A stretch of 64,000 bases of DNA from Paraburkholderia sp. (GTDB lineage: Bacteria; Pseudomonadota; Gammaproteobacteria; Burkholderiales; Burkholderiaceae): the NCBI GenBank assembly GCA_004322045.1, contig SCRN01000012.1:32208-96207 (forward strand), written 5' to 3'. The position numbers and the translations under genes are program-made. Under the pieces are notes generated by a model. It did no database searches and had not been told where the DNA came from. It worked only from the letters and a program-made list of their open reading frames with translations. Numbering within the stretch: position 1 is the first letter of the stretch; every line of letters starts with the position of its first letter. Shown here one piece after another: positions 44,599 through 54,330 of the stretch.

Positions 44599-45480
44599 TC
44601 ATTTGACAGCGCCCATCGTGAGGCCCTGCACGAGACGCCCCGATACCAGCAACGCGAAGATCACCATCGGCAGCACGATCAGCGTGCCCGTCGCCATGAT
44701 TTCTCCCCAAGGCAATTCGTACCCGCTCATGTAGTTGGTGGCGGCGACCGGCGAGGTGGCGGCGTTATCGCGCGTGAGCACGAGCGCATACAGCAAGTCG
44801 TTCCACGAGAAGATGAACGCGAAAATGGCCGACACCACGATGCCCGGCATCGCCAACGGCAGGTTGATCTTCCAAAACACACGCCATGGCGACGCACCGT
44901 CGAGCCGCGCCGCTTCATCGAGCTCGATCGGCACGTTGCGGAATTGATCGGTGCAGATCCAAACCACGATCGGCAATGAAAACGTCAGGTACAGCAGGAT
45001 CAACACGATGTGCGTATCGATCAGATCGAGCTTCGTGGCGATCAGGAAGAACGGCACGGCCAGCACGACCGGACTGACCATTCGATTCGAAATAAACCAG
45101 AACCATAGGTCGCGCTTGCCGCGAAATTCGTAGCGCGCAAGCGCATAGGCCGCCGGCGCGCCCAGCAATATCGCGAGCACGGTCGTGCTGCTCGCGACGA
45201 TCAACGAATTGATGAGGCTGCCGGCGACGTCGTGCGTGAACAGCGCGTCGGTGTAATGCTCGAGCGTGGGCGTGAAGCGCCAAACCGGCGGATAGGCGAG
45301 CGCGTCGGCTTGCTTTTTCAGACTCGTCATCACCATCCAGTAGAACGGGAAGACCGATGACAAGAAGATCACGAGCAGCGCGAGACCATGCCAAATCGTG
45401 GCGCGCCTGCGCCCGGCGCGCGCCCGATGCGCGCGGGGCGCCGCGCCGATAGTCAGCAGCCCTAAGAAAGATAGACTCAC
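44599..45480 (-). CDS. Carbohydrate ABC permease (MalG type)
   Basis: The 293-residue inner-membrane protein has six hydrophobic segments and the EAA loop [27 protein letters not shown], which docks to the ATPase. It starts at a GTG at 45480 with GGAGC upstream, overlapping the preceding permease stop as GTGA; the open frame continues much further upstream but only as a shadow of the other genes. It pairs with the MalF-type permease in the polyol importer. Confidence 0.9.
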   Translation of the reverse strand: MSLSFLGLLTIGAAPRAHRARAGRRRATIWHGLALLVIFLSSVFPFYWMVMTSLKKQADALAYPPVWRFTPTLEHYTDALFTHDVAGSLINSLIVASSTTVLAILLGAPAAYALARYEFRGKRDLWFWFISNRMVSPVVLAVPFFLIATKLDLIDTHIVLILLYLTFSLPIVVWICTDQFRNVPIELDEAARLDGASPWRVFWKINLPLAMPGIVVSAIFAFIFSWNDLLYALVLTRDNAATSPVAATNYMSGYELPWGEIMATGTLIVLPMVIFALLVSGRLVQGLTMGAVK

Positions 45481-46415
45481 GCGAGCTCCCGATAGATATA
45501 GCGGATGTAAAGGCGCGACAGCACGATCGTCAACACCAGCAGCAGCATGGCTTGGGCGGAGGCCAACCCCTGATCGAACAAGCGAAAGCCGATGCGTTCG
45601 ATGTAGACGCTGATGAATTCCGTAGCCGCACCGGGCCCGCCGCGCGTCATCGTATAGACGGCGTCGAACATCTTGAGCATGTCCGCCGAGCGCAGGATGA
45701 GGATGGCGGTCAGGCCCGGCAACAGGTAGGGCCGCTCGATGTGCCAAAGAATCGTCAAGCGCTTTCGCGTTTCTAGCCGTGCCGCTTCTTCCGCCTCCTT
45801 CGGCACCATCGTCAAGCCCGCCAGAAGGATCAGCGCGCAAAACGGCGTCCATTGCCATACGTCCATGATCATCACCGAGACATACGCGAGCGTCGGATCG
45901 CCGAGCCAATCTTGCGGCGGGACGCCGAAGAAACTCAGCAGATAGTTGGCGACGCCGAATTGCCGGTTGAAGATCAAGCGGCCGATCAGCCCCACTACCG
46001 CGTATGTAGTCGCCATCGGAATGACGAGACTCACGCGCGCCGCCGCGCGCATCCACGCGAGTCCCGATCGATGCAGCATCAATGCCGCGAACAGCCCCAA
46101 CCCAATCTCGAGCGGCAGCGTCAAGCACAGAAACAGCATCGTGCGGCCGAGCGCTTGCCAAAACGTCGCGTCGGCGAAAGTTGCGACGTAGTTGTCGAGG
46201 CCGACGAACGGCGTGCCGGCCTCGAGATCGGCAAGGCGATACTGATGCACCGAGTTGTACAACGCGACCAACAGCGGATAGATCCCGATCACGGCCAGCG
46301 CGAACACCGCCGGAAACAAGAACCAAAACGCGGGCGAACGCGGCCATAGGCGCAGCCGCGCGCGCTTGCGCGCGGCCGCGGCCGAGTTCGTACCCTGCAC
46401 GGTACCGTTGAGCAT
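45477..46415 (-). CDS. Carbohydrate ABC permease (MalF type)
   Basis: This 312-residue inner-membrane protein has about six hydrophobic segments and the loop motif [23 protein letters not shown], the EAA-type coupling helix. I chose the ATG at 46415 because GGAGGATCG precedes it; an earlier ATG at 46451 is less likely. It follows the binding-protein gene by 45 bases and overlaps the second permease by four bases. Confidence 0.9.
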   Translation of the reverse strand: MLNGTVQGTNSAAAARKRARLRLWPRSPAFWFLFPAVFALAVIGIYPLLVALYNSVHQYRLADLEAGTPFVGLDNYVATFADATFWQALGRTMLFLCLTLPLEIGLGLFAALMLHRSGLAWMRAAARVSLVIPMATTYAVVGLIGRLIFNRQFGVANYLLSFFGVPPQDWLGDPTLAYVSVMIMDVWQWTPFCALILLAGLTMVPKEAEEAARLETRKRLTILWHIERPYLLPGLTAILILRSADMLKMFDAVYTMTRGGPGAATEFISVYIERIGFRLFDQGLASAQAMLLLVLTIVLSRLYIRYIYRELA

Positions 46416-46460
46416 CTCGATCCTCCGACTCGCATGGGGCGACCGCGGCATACGCAGCCT

Positions 46461-47813
46461 CTACTTGAGCAGCGGCTTCTTGCCGTCGTAATAGCCCGCT
46501 TTCTTCAGGATCGCTTCCATCTTCGAACCGATCGTCTGCGCGCCGTCCTTCACCGAGACATTGCCCAGCATCATCTTGGTGCCCCATTCGCCGAGGATTT
46601 CGGAAATCGCCGGCCATTCGGGGAAGCGCGGGCGGTAGTCGGGCACGCCGCCTTGCCAGGACTCGACCATGGGCTTCACGAACGGATACTTCTGCTGCAC
46701 GGCAGCATCCTGATAAACGGCCGTGCGCGCCGGCACCCCACCCGCTTCGAGGTAGGGCTTGGCCATCTGCTCCGAGGTGATCCATTGGATGAAGAGCCAC
46801 GCCGCCGCTTGCTTCTTCGCGCTCGTCTTGGCGTTCACCGCCAGCGAGAAGCCGCCGAGCGCGGGCTTGAGCCCCGCGGGGCCGCGCGGTTCGGTCGCAA
46901 TACCCAGGCAATCGCCGAGCTTGGACTTGGCCGGGTCGGTCAACGTCGGATAGAACGCCGACCATTCCGTGATCATCGCCACCTGGCCCTGAGCCAGGGC
47001 GTTGACGGCTTCGGCGTGGTCGAAATCGACGATGCCGGGCGGCATGTACTTCATCAGCTTCTGCCGATAGTCGAGGCCCGCTTGCGATTGCGGCGACATC
47101 AAGTTCGACTTGAACTTGGCATCGAGCAGCGAGCCGCCGTTGGGCCATAGCATGCGCATGAAGCTGTCGGCCGATTGCGTTTCGCCGCGCCGCGACTGCA
47201 AAGCGAACGCGTACTGGTTCTTGGCGGCATCCGTCAGCTTCGGCCCATAGACGTTCAGTAGATCGTCCCAGGTCTTAGGCGGCTCGCTGAACCCCGCTTG
47301 CTTGAGCATGCACTTGTTGTAGAACATGAGGCCCGAGTAGTTGTCGAACGGCAAGCCGTAAGTGACCTTATCCCACGTGCCGAACGAATCGAGCAGAATC
47401 GGGAAGAAGCCCTTCAGGTTCAGGTTCGGATCGGCGAGCCTCGGGTCATCGGTGAACTTCTTGATCGGCACGAGCCATTTGTTGCTCGCGAATTCGCCTA
47501 TCCATACCACGTCGACGAGCACGATGTCTTGCGCGCCGCCGCTCACGAAGTTGAGCACCTCCTTTTGCCGCGTGCTCTCGTAGGGAACGACGTCCCATTT
47601 GATCGTGATGCCCGTCTCCTTCTCGAACTGCGGGATCAGTTTCTCCGCGGCCGTGTAGCCGGGGCGATCGAGGAAAATCGCATGCAAGGTGGTACCCGAG
47701 TACGGTGCGGCCGCTTCTTTCAACGTCCACGCCGACGCATGCGCCGCCAACAGAAACGAGGTGGCTGCCAGCGAGGCCATCCCCAGCTTGCGCTGCAAGA
47801 ACCGTTTGTTCAT
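46461..47813 (-). CDS. Polyol/sugar ABC transporter substrate-binding protein
   Basis: The 450-residue periplasmic protein belongs to solute-binding family 1. It has a signal peptide ending near AHASA-WT and conserved carbohydrate-binding blocks such as [18 protein letters not shown] and [21 protein letters not shown] precedes the ATG at 47813. It is the first gene of the leftward operon and has a strong promoter upstream. The accompanying polyol dehydrogenases suggest a sugar alcohol as ligand. Confidence 0.9.
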   Translation of the reverse strand: MNKRFLQRKLGMASLAATSFLLAAHASAWTLKEAAAPYSGTTLHAIFLDRPGYTAAEKLIPQFEKETGITIKWDVVPYESTRQKEVLNFVSGGAQDIVLVDVVWIGEFASNKWLVPIKKFTDDPRLADPNLNLKGFFPILLDSFGTWDKVTYGLPFDNYSGLMFYNKCMLKQAGFSEPPKTWDDLLNVYGPKLTDAAKNQYAFALQSRRGETQSADSFMRMLWPNGGSLLDAKFKSNLMSPQSQAGLDYRQKLMKYMPPGIVDFDHAEAVNALAQGQVAMITEWSAFYPTLTDPAKSKLGDCLGIATEPRGPAGLKPALGGFSLAVNAKTSAKKQAAAWLFIQWITSEQMAKPYLEAGGVPARTAVYQDAAVQQKYPFVKPMVESWQGGVPDYRPRFPEWPAISEILGEWGTKMMLGNVSVKDGAQTIGSKMEAILKKAGYYDGKKPLLK

Positions 47814-48002
47814 CGATTGTCTCCTTGTGGACCGGCGCGATACGGTTGACAGGACGCGCCCGGTCCGGTGCAAAGCGGGTTGTTATCGATTCGACGACAG
47901 GTATCGATTCACTCGACGCCTGCGGGCATTCGGTACTGCCGGTACTGCCTGATGCAACTTCGGCAACTGCGGGCGCAACCGGCGGCCATCCGGGGGGGCG
48001 CG

Positions 48003-48027
48003 TTTCACTTGTAATTTCATTTTTTCA
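48003..48027. promoter_or_regulatory. Three TTTCA repeats: candidate SorC operator
   Basis: TTTCA occurs at 48003-48007, 48015-48019 and 48023-48027. The group covers the start-point region downstream of the -10 element at 48030, a position suited to repression. Confidence 0.4.
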
Positions 48028-48029
48028 AA

Positions 48030-48058
48030 TGTATATTTTGCCCGACGATGCTTGTCAA
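48030..48058 (-). promoter_or_regulatory. Sigma-70 promoter of polyol operon
   Basis: On the minus strand TTGACA (48058-48053) and TATACA (48035-48030) are separated by exactly 17 bases. The -35 is perfect and the -10 has five of six consensus bases. It points to the binding-protein gene, with a leader of about 210 bases. Confidence 0.75.
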
Positions 48059-48142
48059 GAAGAAATTGATTAGGAGTCCTTGCGGCATTGCACGATGACC
48101 GTGCCGCATCGTTCGAAATGCGACGTTCGTAGGAGACGCGAA

Positions 48143-49264
48143 ATGAGCGCAGTTCAGCTGCAGCAAATCCGCAAGACATTCGCCGGCGCCGAGGTGCTCA
48201 AAGGCGTTGACATCGAAGTGGCCGATCACGAGTTCCTCGTGTTCGTCGGCCCGTCGGGCTGCGGGAAATCCACGCTGCTACGCACCATTGCCGGCCTCGA
48301 GCGTGTCGACTCCGGGCGTGTTTTGATCGGCGGCGAGGATGTCACCGAGGTCGAGCCGTCCGAGCGCGGCGTCGCCATGGTGTTCCAGTCGTATGCGCTT
48401 TATCCGCATATGTCCGTCTATGAAAACATCGCGTTCGGTCTGCGCATGCTGAAGCTGCCGCAAAGCGAGATCGACCGCCGCGTGAGCGAGGCGGCGCAGA
48501 TCCTGCAGATCGGCCAGTTGCTCGAGCGCCGGCCGCGCGCGTTGTCGGGCGGGCAAAGGCAACGGGTCGCGATCGGCCGGGCGATCGTGCGCGAGCCCAA
48601 GGTCTTTCTGTTCGACGAACCGTTGTCGAACCTCGATGCAGCGCTGCGGGTGCAGATGCGGCTCGAACTCATCAAGCTGCACAAGCAGTTGAATGCGACG
48701 ATGATTTACGTCACGCACGATCAAACCGAAGCGATGACGATGGCAGATCGCATCGTCGTGCTCAATCACGGCGCGGTCGAGCAAATCGGCTCGCCGCTCG
48801 AACTCTATCGGCAACCGCGCAATCGATTCGTGGCCGGCTTCATCGGATCGCCGAAGATGAACTTCGTCGATGTCGACGTCGTCGCGGTCGATTGCACTGG
48901 TGTGACGATCACCCTACCGGGCGGCGCGGCGCTCGCCGTGCCTTGCGAGGCCGCCGGCGTGCAAGCGGGCGAGACGCTGACGCTCGGGGTTCGCCCCGAG
49001 CACTTGTCGGAGCACGGCGTGGCGAATGCCGACGCACGTCTAGCGGGCGAGGTCATCGTCGTCGAGCATCTGGGCGGCGAGACGCTCCTGCATGTGGCGC
49101 TTGCCGATGGTCGAGCGATTCAGGTCAAGGGCTCGGGCGAATCGGCCGTGGCCGACGGCCAGCGGATCGAGATCGGCTTTCCGGTACGGCACGCGCATTT
49201 GTTTCGACACGACGGCGCGGCGCTACGCGCACTGAGCGCGACGGCGCAATCGGCCGCCGCGTGA
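48143..49264 (+). CDS. Carbohydrate ABC transporter ATPase (MalK/UgpC type)
   Basis: The 373-residue ATPase has Walker [10 protein letters not shown] (about residues 37-45), Q-loop [10 protein letters not shown], signature [14 protein letters not shown], Walker [13 protein letters not shown] and switch [11 protein letters not shown]-terminal TOBE/OB regulatory domain follows from about residue 240. AGGAGACG precedes the ATG. It is divergent from the polyol operon, whose permeases lack an ATPase of their own, so it is inferred to power that importer. Confidence 0.9.
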   Translation: MSAVQLQQIRKTFAGAEVLKGVDIEVADHEFLVFVGPSGCGKSTLLRTIAGLERVDSGRVLIGGEDVTEVEPSERGVAMVFQSYALYPHMSVYENIAFGLRMLKLPQSEIDRRVSEAAQILQIGQLLERRPRALSGGQRQRVAIGRAIVREPKVFLFDEPLSNLDAALRVQMRLELIKLHKQLNATMIYVTHDQTEAMTMADRIVVLNHGAVEQIGSPLELYRQPRNRFVAGFIGSPKMNFVDVDVVAVDCTGVTITLPGGAALAVPCEAAGVQAGETLTLGVRPEHLSEHGVANADARLAGEVIVVEHLGGETLLHVALADGRAIQVKGSGESAVADGQRIEIGFPVRHAHLFRHDGAALRALSATAQSAAA

Positions 49265-49346
49265 GGCGCGGTGCGGCAAGGCGTATCGGTTCGAAATAGA
49301 CGGCTGCGCCGCGGCACATGGCGTGCGCGGCGCGAAGCGATCGACA

Positions 49347-50549
49347 TCAAGCGGCGTTCGCGATCACCTTTGCGATCGCCTCAGCGACCGCGCCGACGTT
49401 GCGCTCGTTCAAACCGGCCACGCACATACGGCCCGAACGCAGGACATAGACGCCGTATTGCTCGCGCAGACGATCGACCTGCTCGGCGCTCAACCCCGTG
49501 TAGGTGAACATGCCGCGCTGCTTGATATAGCGAGAAAGCGTTTCTCCCTCGATGTGCCGGCTCAAAAGTTCGTGGATCGCCCCGCGCATATCGGCAATCC
49601 GCCGGCACATGGCGGTCAACTCGTTGCGCCACTTTTCGTTCAACGCAGGCGTCGTCAACACCTTCGTGACGATTTTTGCGCCATGCGTGGGCGGATTGCT
49701 GTAGTTCGAGCGCACCGCGCTCGTCAATTGGCCCAGTACGCGATCGGCTTCCCCCGCGTCTTGGCACAACACGCTGAGCGCGCCGCAGCGCTCACCATAG
49801 AGCGAGAAGTTCTTCGAGAATGAGTTCGCCACCAGCATCGGCACGCCGCGCCGCGCGAGTTCGCGCACGGCGAATGCGTCGTCGTCGAGATTGCTGCCGA
49901 ACCCTTGATAAGCGATGTCGACGAACGGCAGCAACTCGCGCTGATGCAACACCGCGATTAACTGTTCCCATTGCGCGTCGCTCAGGTCGACGCCGGTCGG
50001 GTTATGGCAGCAGGCATGCAGCACCACGACACTGCGTGGGGCCAACGCATCGATCGCGGCCAGCATCGCATCGAACTTCAGGCCCCCGGTCGCATCGTCG
50101 TAGTAAGGGTAAGTGTTGACCGTGAACCCCGCGCGCTCGAAGATGAACCGATGGTTTTCCCAGCTCGGATCGCTCACCCAAACCTGCGCTTGGGGAAAAT
50201 AACGCTTCAAGAAATCGGCGCCAATCTTCAACGCACCCGAGCCGCCCAGCGTTTGCACCGTTGCGATGCGCTTGTCTGCGCGAGCGGCGCATTGTTCGCC
50301 GAACACGAGCGACTGCACCGCGTCGCGGTAGGGCGCAAAGCCCGACATCGGCAGGTAGGGCTTCGGCCCGAGGTCGGACAACAACGCCGTTTCGGCTTCG
50401 CGCACGGCCTCCATGACCGGTAGACGGCCGTCGTCGTCGAAGTAGATGCCGATGCTGAGGTTGATCTTGTCCTGGCGCGGGTCTTTCTGGAAGTTCTCGT
50501 TCAACGTCAGGATGGGGTCGCCGGGGTACGCGTCAACGTGTTCGAACAT
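49347..50549 (-). CDS. tyrB: Aromatic amino acid aminotransferase
   Basis: This PLP-dependent class I aminotransferase (400 residues from the ATG at 50549, two codons later than the first ATG) interconverts aromatic amino acids or aspartate and their 2-oxo acids. The start FEHVDAYPGDPI is typical of TyrB/AspC. The PLP-lysine lies in ANSFSKNFSLYGERCG, the HACCHNPTG segment is near 190, and Arg in SRSG/LRSGRMCVAGL near the C-terminus binds the substrate carboxylate. It is convergent with the ABC ATPase gene and separate from the nos cluster. Confidence 0.92.
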   Translation of the reverse strand: MFEHVDAYPGDPILTLNENFQKDPRQDKINLSIGIYFDDDGRLPVMEAVREAETALLSDLGPKPYLPMSGFAPYRDAVQSLVFGEQCAARADKRIATVQTLGGSGALKIGADFLKRYFPQAQVWVSDPSWENHRFIFERAGFTVNTYPYYDDATGGLKFDAMLAAIDALAPRSVVVLHACCHNPTGVDLSDAQWEQLIAVLHQRELLPFVDIAYQGFGSNLDDDAFAVRELARRGVPMLVANSFSKNFSLYGERCGALSVLCQDAGEADRVLGQLTSAVRSNYSNPPTHGAKIVTKVLTTPALNEKWRNELTAMCRRIADMRGAIHELLSRHIEGETLSRYIKQRGMFTYTGLSAEQVDRLREQYGVYVLRSGRMCVAGLNERNVGAVAEAIAKVIANAA

Positions 50550-50798
50550 GATCAATGTCGCTGGGTTGGGAAGAAAGCGATCTTACGCCAGCTAGCGCGC
50601 GCCCTGCTCCGGACTCGGCCCCGCCGGCGCGGGGTGAGCACAGTGTAGGAGTGAGCGGGGGAAATAAAATTCTGCAAACGGTGCGGGGAAACACCGATTT
50701 CGCAGCAGAAACTGCGCGGCAACGCGCGCAGTTGAGTGAAAAGAGGCGAGGGGGGCTGTGCAAGTCGCCGCCGCCCCTTCGTCCCTAGCGAGAGAAAA

Positions 50799-53003
50799 TC
50801 ACACCGATGTCTCCGTATCGACGCTCGGCTGATGCTCGACCTTGATCGGAGGGCTCGGCTGCTGCTCGACCTTGATCGGAACGATCGGAATGTAATGTCC
50901 GTCCTTCCCGACGGGCGTGAGCTTAAGCCCCGCCTTTTCGCGCCGCTTCCTTTCCTTCGACAGCGGCGGACACGTGTGCTCGTCGTAATACAAGACCATG
51001 CAGTCGAGGCACAGCATGCATTCCATTTGATCGATCCGGCCCGCGTCGTCGATGGCCTGCGAGCCGCACCCGGCCGCGCACGCGTGGCAGCTCGTGCATT
51101 CGGGCTTGCGGCGCAGCTTGAATAGCCGGAAGCGCCCCGGCAACGCAAGGCTCGCGCCAAGCGGGCACAGATACTTGCAGAACGGCCGCTCGATGAAAAT
51201 CGACGCGCCCACCACCACCGTCCAGAACAGCACGAACGGCCAGGAGCGGTGCAAGACGCCGACGAGGAACGTGGTCTTGAACGGCTCCACTTCGGCAAGC
51301 TTTTCCGCCCACGGCATGGAGAAGAACGATACGGCGAGCAAGACCGCGAACACCACGTACTTGAGCTTGCGCAGCCGATTATGCCAACGCATCGGCAGCT
51401 TGCGCTGCAGCTTCTTCAGGCCGGTCATGCGCGCGAGCTTGTAGAGCAGCTCAGACATCGACCCGAACGGGCACATCCAGCCACAGAAGAGCCCGCGTCC
51501 CCACACGATCACCGTCACCGCAATGACGATCCAGAACACGAAGATGAGCGGATCGGAGAGGAACAGCCCGGTATTCCAGTCGCCGAACAGCGAATGAATG
51601 AACGTGAGCACTTGCGTGATCGAAGGCTGCGCCATCTCGGCCCACCCCGCGAAGCCGATCGCGATCAGCCAGCTCGCCGTCTTCGGCCACGAGACCCAGC
51701 GCTTGTCGGCGCGCTTGGCTTTGCGCACCCAACGATCGCGGCTGACGAAGAAGAAGATGACGGCGGCGGCCCACGCCACGAACAAGCCGATCTGGATCCG
51801 CTTGGCATCCCATGCGTTGCGCCAAGCCGGTTTTTCCTCTTCCACATGTGGACGGCCGCCTTCTAGGAAACGCGCCGGCACCCAATAAGGCGAATTGAAT
51901 GCCGAGAAACTCTTCGCACCGGTTTCTTTGTCGACCTTATGGCCCAGAAAGACGAACTTCCACGGATAAGCGGCGCTAAATTGCGTGCTGCGGACGATGA
52001 AGATGCCGGTCTCGTTGAACGAAGGCGCGCCAGCCGCTTGCAACGAATAGAGGTTGAGGTAATCGGAGTCTTTGAACGTGAAGGCGTTGATGCCTTGCCG
52101 TACCTGTATGCGGTCGTAGATGCCGCCACGCACGAAGCCCGATCCCTTGAACGATTCACTGCCGTTCGCGACGACGAAGATCGCATGCTCGCCCGGCTTG
52201 AGCCGGCTCATCAGTTGCTCGTAGTCGTAATCGCCGAGCACGCTCTTACCGATTCCGGGTGCATTCAAGTACCCGTAATAAAGATCGAGGTAGGGGCTGC
52301 CGTCGTCAGGCTCGCCCACGTCGGACGCATGGATCGCCAGATGTTGCACGGCGCCCATGTCGACGAGCGCCGCCCACGTCGCGTGGTTGTTCGACGGCAA
52401 CAACTTCGCCTGCGGCAACAACGTTTGCTTCACGATGCCGACTTGACTCGCAACGGCGATCGCGCAGCGGGAAATCAGTTGATTTTCTGCAATTGCGGTG
52501 ACAGTCGCACCCGAAATGGCGTCGAGGCTGGCACTGCCCGCATCGCTGTGCCCGATCTCGAAACGCGCGCCCGCAAACCGGCCGACATATTGGCGCAGAA
52601 AACCGAGCAGTTTGCTCTCGGGGATACCGACCAGCAAAATCGGCTCGCTATGCTTGAGCACTCTCACACCCGTGATCGTGCCTTTCGTATCCATCCCGAT
52701 CAGGGTGACGATCGGTTTGCCCGAATAGCCTTGGATGTCGACGATATCGGTCGATAGAAACACATACCCTTTGAGCACGCGAGCATGACCATCGTCCGCG
52801 TAGGCCTCGACGTAGGGCGGGTTGCCCTTGCGCGCCGAGAATGCGTTCGCACCGGGCAACACCCCCGCGCAATCGGTCCACTTGCACATCTCGGGCTGAG
52901 TAAACAACGCGTCGGGCAATTCCTGCTCATAGATCGAAGCAAAGCCCGAGCGCGCCGCCGTGAGCAGCAGCACCAATAGCAAAGTCCGAATCCACACTTT
53001 CAT
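50799..53003 (-). CDS. nosR: NosR, flavo-iron-sulfur membrane protein for N2O reduction
   Basis: NosR (734 residues) supplies electrons to nitrous oxide reductase. A signal segment is followed by a periplasmic FMN-binding domain with the flavinylation motif SGAT (Thr about 167), several membrane segments between 430 and 630, and two CxxxCP motifs (CGWMCP, CKYLCP). A cytoplasmic part has cysteine clusters CTSCHACAAGC and CMLCLDC for [4Fe-4S] centres. Two 10-residue repeats (PIKVE-x-QPS) end the protein. It is the last gene of the leftward nos set, 162 bases after the cytochrome gene. Classical clusters start with nosR, so the order is altered. Confidence 0.95.
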   Translation of the reverse strand: MKVWIRTLLLVLLLTAARSGFASIYEQELPDALFTQPEMCKWTDCAGVLPGANAFSARKGNPPYVEAYADDGHARVLKGYVFLSTDIVDIQGYSGKPIVTLIGMDTKGTITGVRVLKHSEPILLVGIPESKLLGFLRQYVGRFAGARFEIGHSDAGSASLDAISGATVTAIAENQLISRCAIAVASQVGIVKQTLLPQAKLLPSNNHATWAALVDMGAVQHLAIHASDVGEPDDGSPYLDLYYGYLNAPGIGKSVLGDYDYEQLMSRLKPGEHAIFVVANGSESFKGSGFVRGGIYDRIQVRQGINAFTFKDSDYLNLYSLQAAGAPSFNETGIFIVRSTQFSAAYPWKFVFLGHKVDKETGAKSFSAFNSPYWVPARFLEGGRPHVEEEKPAWRNAWDAKRIQIGLFVAWAAAVIFFFVSRDRWVRKAKRADKRWVSWPKTASWLIAIGFAGWAEMAQPSITQVLTFIHSLFGDWNTGLFLSDPLIFVFWIVIAVTVIVWGRGLFCGWMCPFGSMSELLYKLARMTGLKKLQRKLPMRWHNRLRKLKYVVFAVLLAVSFFSMPWAEKLAEVEPFKTTFLVGVLHRSWPFVLFWTVVVGASIFIERPFCKYLCPLGASLALPGRFRLFKLRRKPECTSCHACAAGCGSQAIDDAGRIDQMECMLCLDCMVLYYDEHTCPPLSKERKRREKAGLKLTPVGKDGHYIPIVPIKVEQQPSPPIKVEHQPSVDTETSV
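50824..50880 (-). repeat. Two 27-bp direct repeats in nosR end
   Basis: Two 27-bp copies, at 50824-50850 and 50854-50880, differ at one position and have a 30-bp period. They encode repeated PIKVE-x-QPS units at the NosR C-terminus and may vary in copy number between strains. Confidence 0.8.
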
Positions 53004-53165
53004 TTTCGTCGCTTCTATAACGGCCGCCTGCGAAGCCGGCGGCTTGGGCGCGAGTCGCGCGCGAGAAACATCGAATCCGGGCCAGGACGATGCAACGAAC
53101 ACTTCAATCGAGGCTCGCGCCGCCCCTGCCCTTATCCGAACGTGATCAACCCTACCGTGCCGCCG

Positions 53166-53630
53166 TCATTGCACCTTCGCCACCATGAAGTCGACCGCTG
53201 CTTTCACTTCGTCGTCCTTCAAGCTCGGATTGCCGCCGCGCGGGGGCATCGTGCCGTTGTTGCCCGTGAAACCGCCGAGCGCATGCTTGTACAGCGTGGC
53301 CTTGCCCTGCGCGATGCGCGGCGCCCAATCAGCCTTGTTGCCAAACATCGGTGCGCCGGCCGCACCCGTCTGATGGCACATGAAGCAGACAGTCTTGAAT
53401 ACTTTCTCGCCCGCGGGATTGGGCGCGCCGCCACCAGCGGGCGCTGTCGCGGCCACCTTGACCACATCTACCCCTGCCCCTGCCCCTTCCACCGCAACCG
53501 AAGCCACGGGTGCAGTCGACGTTTGCGTCGCGCTGGTCTTCTCCGAAGCGACATCGCCTTTGTCGCAGGCCGACAAGCCGAGCGTGAGCGCAAGTCCGAT
53601 CCCGGCAAACAACAAGTTCCTAGCTTTCAT
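53166..53630 (-). CDS. Nos-cluster cytochrome c lipoprotein
   Basis: The 154-residue protein has a lipoprotein signal (LGLSAC, lipid cysteine at about residue 22), a low-complexity Ala/Gly/Val/Pro linker, then a single cytochrome c domain with CFMCH (about residue 80) and the methionine ligand in NGTMPPRGG. It resembles cytochrome c5-type carriers. The ATG at 53630 has GAAGGA upstream; a second ATG three bases earlier is equivalent. Position between nosL and nosR suggests that it delivers electrons to NosZ or receives them from NosR. Its donor and acceptor are inferred only. Confidence 0.87.
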   Translation of the reverse strand: MKARNLLFAGIGLALTLGLSACDKGDVASEKTSATQTSTAPVASVAVEGAGAGVDVVKVAATAPAGGGAPNPAGEKVFKTVCFMCHQTGAAGAPMFGNKADWAPRIAQGKATLYKHALGGFTGNNGTMPPRGGNPSLKDDEVKAAVDFMVAKVQ

Positions 53631-53643
53631 CATTCTTCCTTCA

Positions 53644-54057
53644 TTACAAATTGAGCGATGCATCGAGCGACGCACCGACAGTTACGCATGGAGATGCGGA
53701 TTCGTAGCCCAGCAAGGGCTCGACAAGCAACCGATCGATCAACGCGCGCACATTGCGCCACGGATCCGCGCCGGGTTCGCTGACGGGATCGTCGACGGTG
53801 CGGCCGTCGGGCGTATGAAGATGATTCGGATACGTGCCAAGGGTGTCATGCAGCGGCGCGGTGTCGACGCCCATGACGGCTTCGCCCCAGCGCCAGCCCA
53901 ATGAGTATTCGCTGGGCCCGGCAATGCGCAGCGTCAGTTCGACCCCGTTCGAGAGACGCACTTCGAGCGCATCGCGGCATAGCGTGACGGACGTCAAATC
54001 CGCGGCACCATAAGTGGACTCGATTTTCTCTATGAGTTCAATCTGAAGCATCGTCAC
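53644..54057 (-). CDS. Unknown protein with DUF6516/TumE-like segment
   Basis: The 137-residue protein (GTG at 54057, overlapping the preceding stop as GTGA, or ATG at 54051 after GGGGGTG) has no signal peptide. Residues 50-100 contain WRWGEAVMGVDTAPLHDTLG, then TYPNHLHTPDG, and DPWRNVRALIDRLL, a pattern I recognise from DUF6516 (TumE-type toxin) proteins, which share a D-x-APxH and xFPHHxH core. The match is moderate and from memory. It lies inside the nos set between nosL and the cytochrome c gene, with a small partner gene overlapping it by four bases. A nos-specific maturation role is an alternative. Confidence 0.5.
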   Translation of the reverse strand: MTMLQIELIEKIESTYGAADLTSVTLCRDALEVRLSNGVELTLRIAGPSEYSLGWRWGEAVMGVDTAPLHDTLGTYPNHLHTPDGRTVDDPVSEPGADPWRNVRALIDRLLVEPLLGYESASPCVTVGASLDASLNL

Positions 54058-54320
54058 ACCCCCGTCGCCAAAACTTCGCGCAGTTGCTCGCGAAGCGCTT
54101 CACGCGTTTGCGCAAGCGTCTTCGCACCCAGATAGTCCTCATAAGCCGGATGCTCGTCGATCTCGCCTGCGGCAATCCGCGCCAGAAGGCCCGCTTCGTC
54201 GGTCACGTCGTATCGGCCCAGAATGAGCTTGCGGTCTTCGCGCAACTCGTATATCACGAGGCTTATCGAGTCGATTTGCTTCGCCGCCTCGGACGGCACG
54301 TTTTGATAGAAAGCCGTCAC
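54054..54320 (-). CDS. Unknown small protein upstream of DUF6516-like gene
   Basis: This 88-residue acidic protein starts at a GTG (54320) preceded by AAGGGGA. It has no signal peptide or membrane segment and is mostly predicted helical: IDSISLVIYELREDRKLILG near the middle and a helical C-terminus QTREALREQLREVL. I do not recognise the family. It begins 10 bases after nosL and overlaps the next gene by four bases (GTGA), so the two are translationally coupled. The pair layout (small, then slightly larger) fits an antitoxin-toxin arrangement, but this is only an inference. Confidence 0.55.
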   Translation of the reverse strand: MTAFYQNVPSEAAKQIDSISLVIYELREDRKLILGRYDVTDEAGLLARIAAGEIDEHPAYEDYLGAKTLAQTREALREQLREVLATGV

Positions 54321-54330
54321 CTGTATCCCC

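Larger units (their letters stand above)
47814..48142. other. Divergent promoter region of polyol transport genes
   Basis: These 329 bases lie between the leftward polyol operon and the rightward ATPase gene. They hold a strong leftward promoter, three TTTCA repeats and the AGGAGACG ribosome binding site of the ATPase. The AT-rich core at about 48003-48060 contrasts with the surrounding GC-rich DNA. I see no extra gene. Confidence 0.6.

Noticed and set aside
45481..47148. N-terminal extension of the MalG-type permease
   Set aside because: The open frame continues upstream only because it shadows the MalF permease and binding-protein genes; the GTG at 45480 with GGAGC and a GTGA overlap is the start.
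50556..50798. GC-rich potential hairpin after nosR
   Set aside because: The pairing between AGGGGC and GCCCCCC is short and can be drawn in several ways, so I do not call a terminator.
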